NCBI GenBank assembly: GCA_002358965.1
Contig: DEPW01000146.1
Span: 1,413 to 9,989 of the forward strand
DNA length: 8,577 nucleotides
Origin: Bacteroidales bacterium UBA3382
GTDB lineage: Bacteria > Bacteroidota > Bacteroidia > Bacteroidales > UBA932
Direction of reading: 5' to 3'
Position numbers and translations under genes: made by a program
The notes under the pieces: generated by a model
Seen by the model: the letters and a program-made list of their open reading frames with translations, nothing else
What the model was told of the DNA's origin: nothing
Databases searched by the model: none
Part shown: positions 7,449 through 8,577 of the stretch, in pieces
How the letters are laid out: every line of letters begins with the position of its first letter
Position numbering within the stretch: the stretch's first letter is position 1

Positions 7449-7490
7449 AAAGAGGCCCGGCGGCGCACACCGTGCGGCCCAGGCCCCTTT
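7449..7490 (-). terminator. GC-rich intergenic hairpin, possible attenuator or terminator
   Basis: In the 72-nt gap between the two surface-protein genes, the reverse strand can fold AAAGGGGCC against GGCCTCTTT (one A-C mismatch). An inner stem, GGGCCGCAC against GTGCGCCGCC with a 2-nt bulge, is closed by a 3-nt loop. The U-tract is only UUU before GC, so termination is probably partial or absent. It may instead protect the 3' end of the upstream message or set the ratio of the two proteins. Confidence 0.4.
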
Positions 7491-7499
7491 CAGACTGTG

Positions 7500-8577
7500 T
7501 TACTGCTCTATTTCGTTTATGAGATCCACGAGTTCCTGAATATCGCCTCTCTCTGAATATTTAGGCAAGAACATAGTCCTGCATATAGGGCCCCAAGTCC
7601 CTGCATCGTCCTTTGCCACAGAAAGCAGAGTGTAGTAGTATCCCAAGTAAGAATAGTTATCGTAGAATTCCACCGGAATGACTACATGCGTAGTGCTTTC
7701 TTCAACCAAAGTGAAGAATGGGTTGGTTGTAATCCAGCTCAAAAGATCGTCGTCGGTCTTGTACTCTTCTTCAGGGTCGGAATAATCACCGTTTGCAAGG
7801 TAATAGTAGCACTCTGCAGGATCGCCCACACGCTCAAACTCAAATACTGCAAGCCCTTTGTCCGCTATGTTGGAATCAGGGAACAGACCAGCCGCAAGGG
7901 CTTCGTTTCCATCGTAAGTATTGATGTATTCGGCCGTGAACATGGCGTCCGAGACAATGTCTTCGGCTGTCTTCACAGTCGTGGTCACAGTCCTGACTCC
8001 GAGACCGTCGTTAGTTACGGACACTGCCGCTATCGTATAGTCGGTAGCAGGAGTGAGCCCTGCCGGCTCGAACCAATCCTCTCCACGGGAGCATACCGAA
8101 GAAACCGCATCCTGGATGGTAAAGCCAGGGTTGAAATCCTGCTGCATTTCATAGTATTCGCGTATGGCTGCCTCTACGGAGTCGATGGCCGCCTCATCCG
8201 AATATTCGGCAGTCGGTATCACAGCGCAGGTATAGTATATGCTTTCCACCTGCTGAGGAGGAAGCACCCTGAACGAGAGCCTCCTCGCGGTAACCGCTTC
8301 GATGATTATCTCCGCACGGAAATCTTCAGGCTGGACGCCCCTCAGGGTCTGGAACGAAACCAACTCGCAAGAGCTGGAAATGCCTATTCCCGGATTATAT
8401 CCGAAAGCGAAGAGATAGTACCTGGTATTGGACATCACATCGAAATTCTCGATATCGTAAGAGCCTGTGTAAAGTCCCATTCCGGCATCGAGCAAATGGC
8501 CGACATTCTGCACATAAGTCTCGGCTATCGCATCGGCATCGTCCTCCGTCAGGCCCGGATAGTTGCTTGCCGGCTGG
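7500..8577 (-). CDS. Fn3-like repeat surface protein, partial (5' end outside window)
   Basis: The frame stays open from the TAA at 7500 to the right edge, so only the C-terminal 359 or so residues are visible. A GTG at 8511-8513 could be read as a start, but the codons before it continue in the same style (PGLTEDDADAIAETYV), so it is internal. The visible part has three related units about 130 residues apart. Each has an acidic helix-like stretch followed by a strand motif of Fn3 type: TRYYLFAFGYNPG, then TPATDYTIAAVSVTNDGLG, then LGYYYTLLSVAKDDAG. Strands with YYT or YYY near the start of units recur too. Such repeat proteins are usually exported lipoproteins in Bacteroidales, but the export signal is off the edge. 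There is no catalytic motif and no C-terminal sorting domain; the protein ends in a short acidic helix. It is probably co-transcribed with the fimbrillin-like gene; the role is unknown, with binding or assembly at the surface the likeliest. Confidence 0.75.
   Translation of the reverse strand, partial: QPASNYPGLTEDDADAIAETYVQNVGHLLDAGMGLYTGSYDIENFDVMSNTRYYLFAFGYNPGIGISSSCELVSFQTLRGVQPEDFRAEIIIEAVTARRLSFRVLPPQQVESIYYTCAVIPTAEYSDEAAIDSVEAAIREYYEMQQDFNPGFTIQDAVSSVCSRGEDWFEPAGLTPATDYTIAAVSVTNDGLGVRTVTTTVKTAEDIVSDAMFTAEYINTYDGNEALAAGLFPDSNIADKGLAVFEFERVGDPAECYYYLANGDYSDPEEEYKTDDDLLSWITTNPFFTLVEESTTHVVIPVEFYDNYSYLGYYYTLLSVAKDDAGTWGPICRTMFLPKYSERGDIQELVDLINEIEQ

Noticed and set aside
7428..7460. A separate promoter for the fimbrillin-like gene
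   Set aside because: The reverse strand has CCTCTTTG, which shares only the TTTG half of the -7 consensus and lies inside the hairpin stem; no TAnnTTTG is present.
8511..8513. GTG as the start of the rightmost reverse gene
   Set aside because: The same frame is open upstream to the window edge and the residues encoded there continue the repeat style; no signal peptide follows the GTG.

Overview
The window looks like chromosomal DNA of a Bacteroidales bacterium, probably a gut member. Four things support this. Three likely promoters carry the Bacteroidetes -7 element TAnnTTTG. No start codon has a clear Shine-Dalgarno sequence. A fimbrillin-like lipoprotein lies next to a protein built from Fn3-like repeats, both typical of this order. 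All protein families seen are common there. Base composition is moderate, roughly half GC, which would suit an Alistipes-like or uncultured lineage better than classical Bacteroides, but genus cannot be settled from this stretch.

Left part (1-3661). A forward gene (63-944) encodes a GNAT-like protein whose middle and C-terminal motifs resemble the accessory domain that follows the nuclease in many phage homing endonucleases, here without a nuclease. It converges on, and overlaps by 77 nt, a large reverse gene (868-3558) for a PMCA-type calcium P-type ATPase with all catalytic motifs intact. The 103-nt gap after the ATPase start holds two back-to-back promoters so close that each one's -33 region covers the other's -7 region, with a 13-bp inverted repeat between the two -7 elements.

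Middle part (3662-5843). Forward of that gap is a two-gene operon: an AI-2E/UPF0118-type membrane permease (3662-4807), then a secreted alpha/beta hydrolase (4804-5754). They overlap at ATGA, so translation is probably coupled. The permease -7 element ends only 4 nt before its ATG, suggesting a leaderless or nearly leaderless mRNA. A perfect 11-bp stem (5784-5817) ends this convergent junction, with its better U-tract on the reverse strand.

Right part (5844-8577). Two reverse genes read toward the terminator: a partial Fn3-like repeat surface protein running off the right edge, then a 527-residue fimbrillin-like lipoprotein. A GC-rich hairpin lies in the 72-nt gap between them. They are probably an envelope or fimbria-related pair of the kind that varies between strains.

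No tRNA, rRNA, CRISPR array, insertion sequence or origin was seen, and no gene-free stretch exceeds 300 bases. I do not see a complete new multi-gene system. The points most worth a second look are the stand-alone homing-endonuclease-type domain, the gene-end overlap, and the superimposed divergent promoters.
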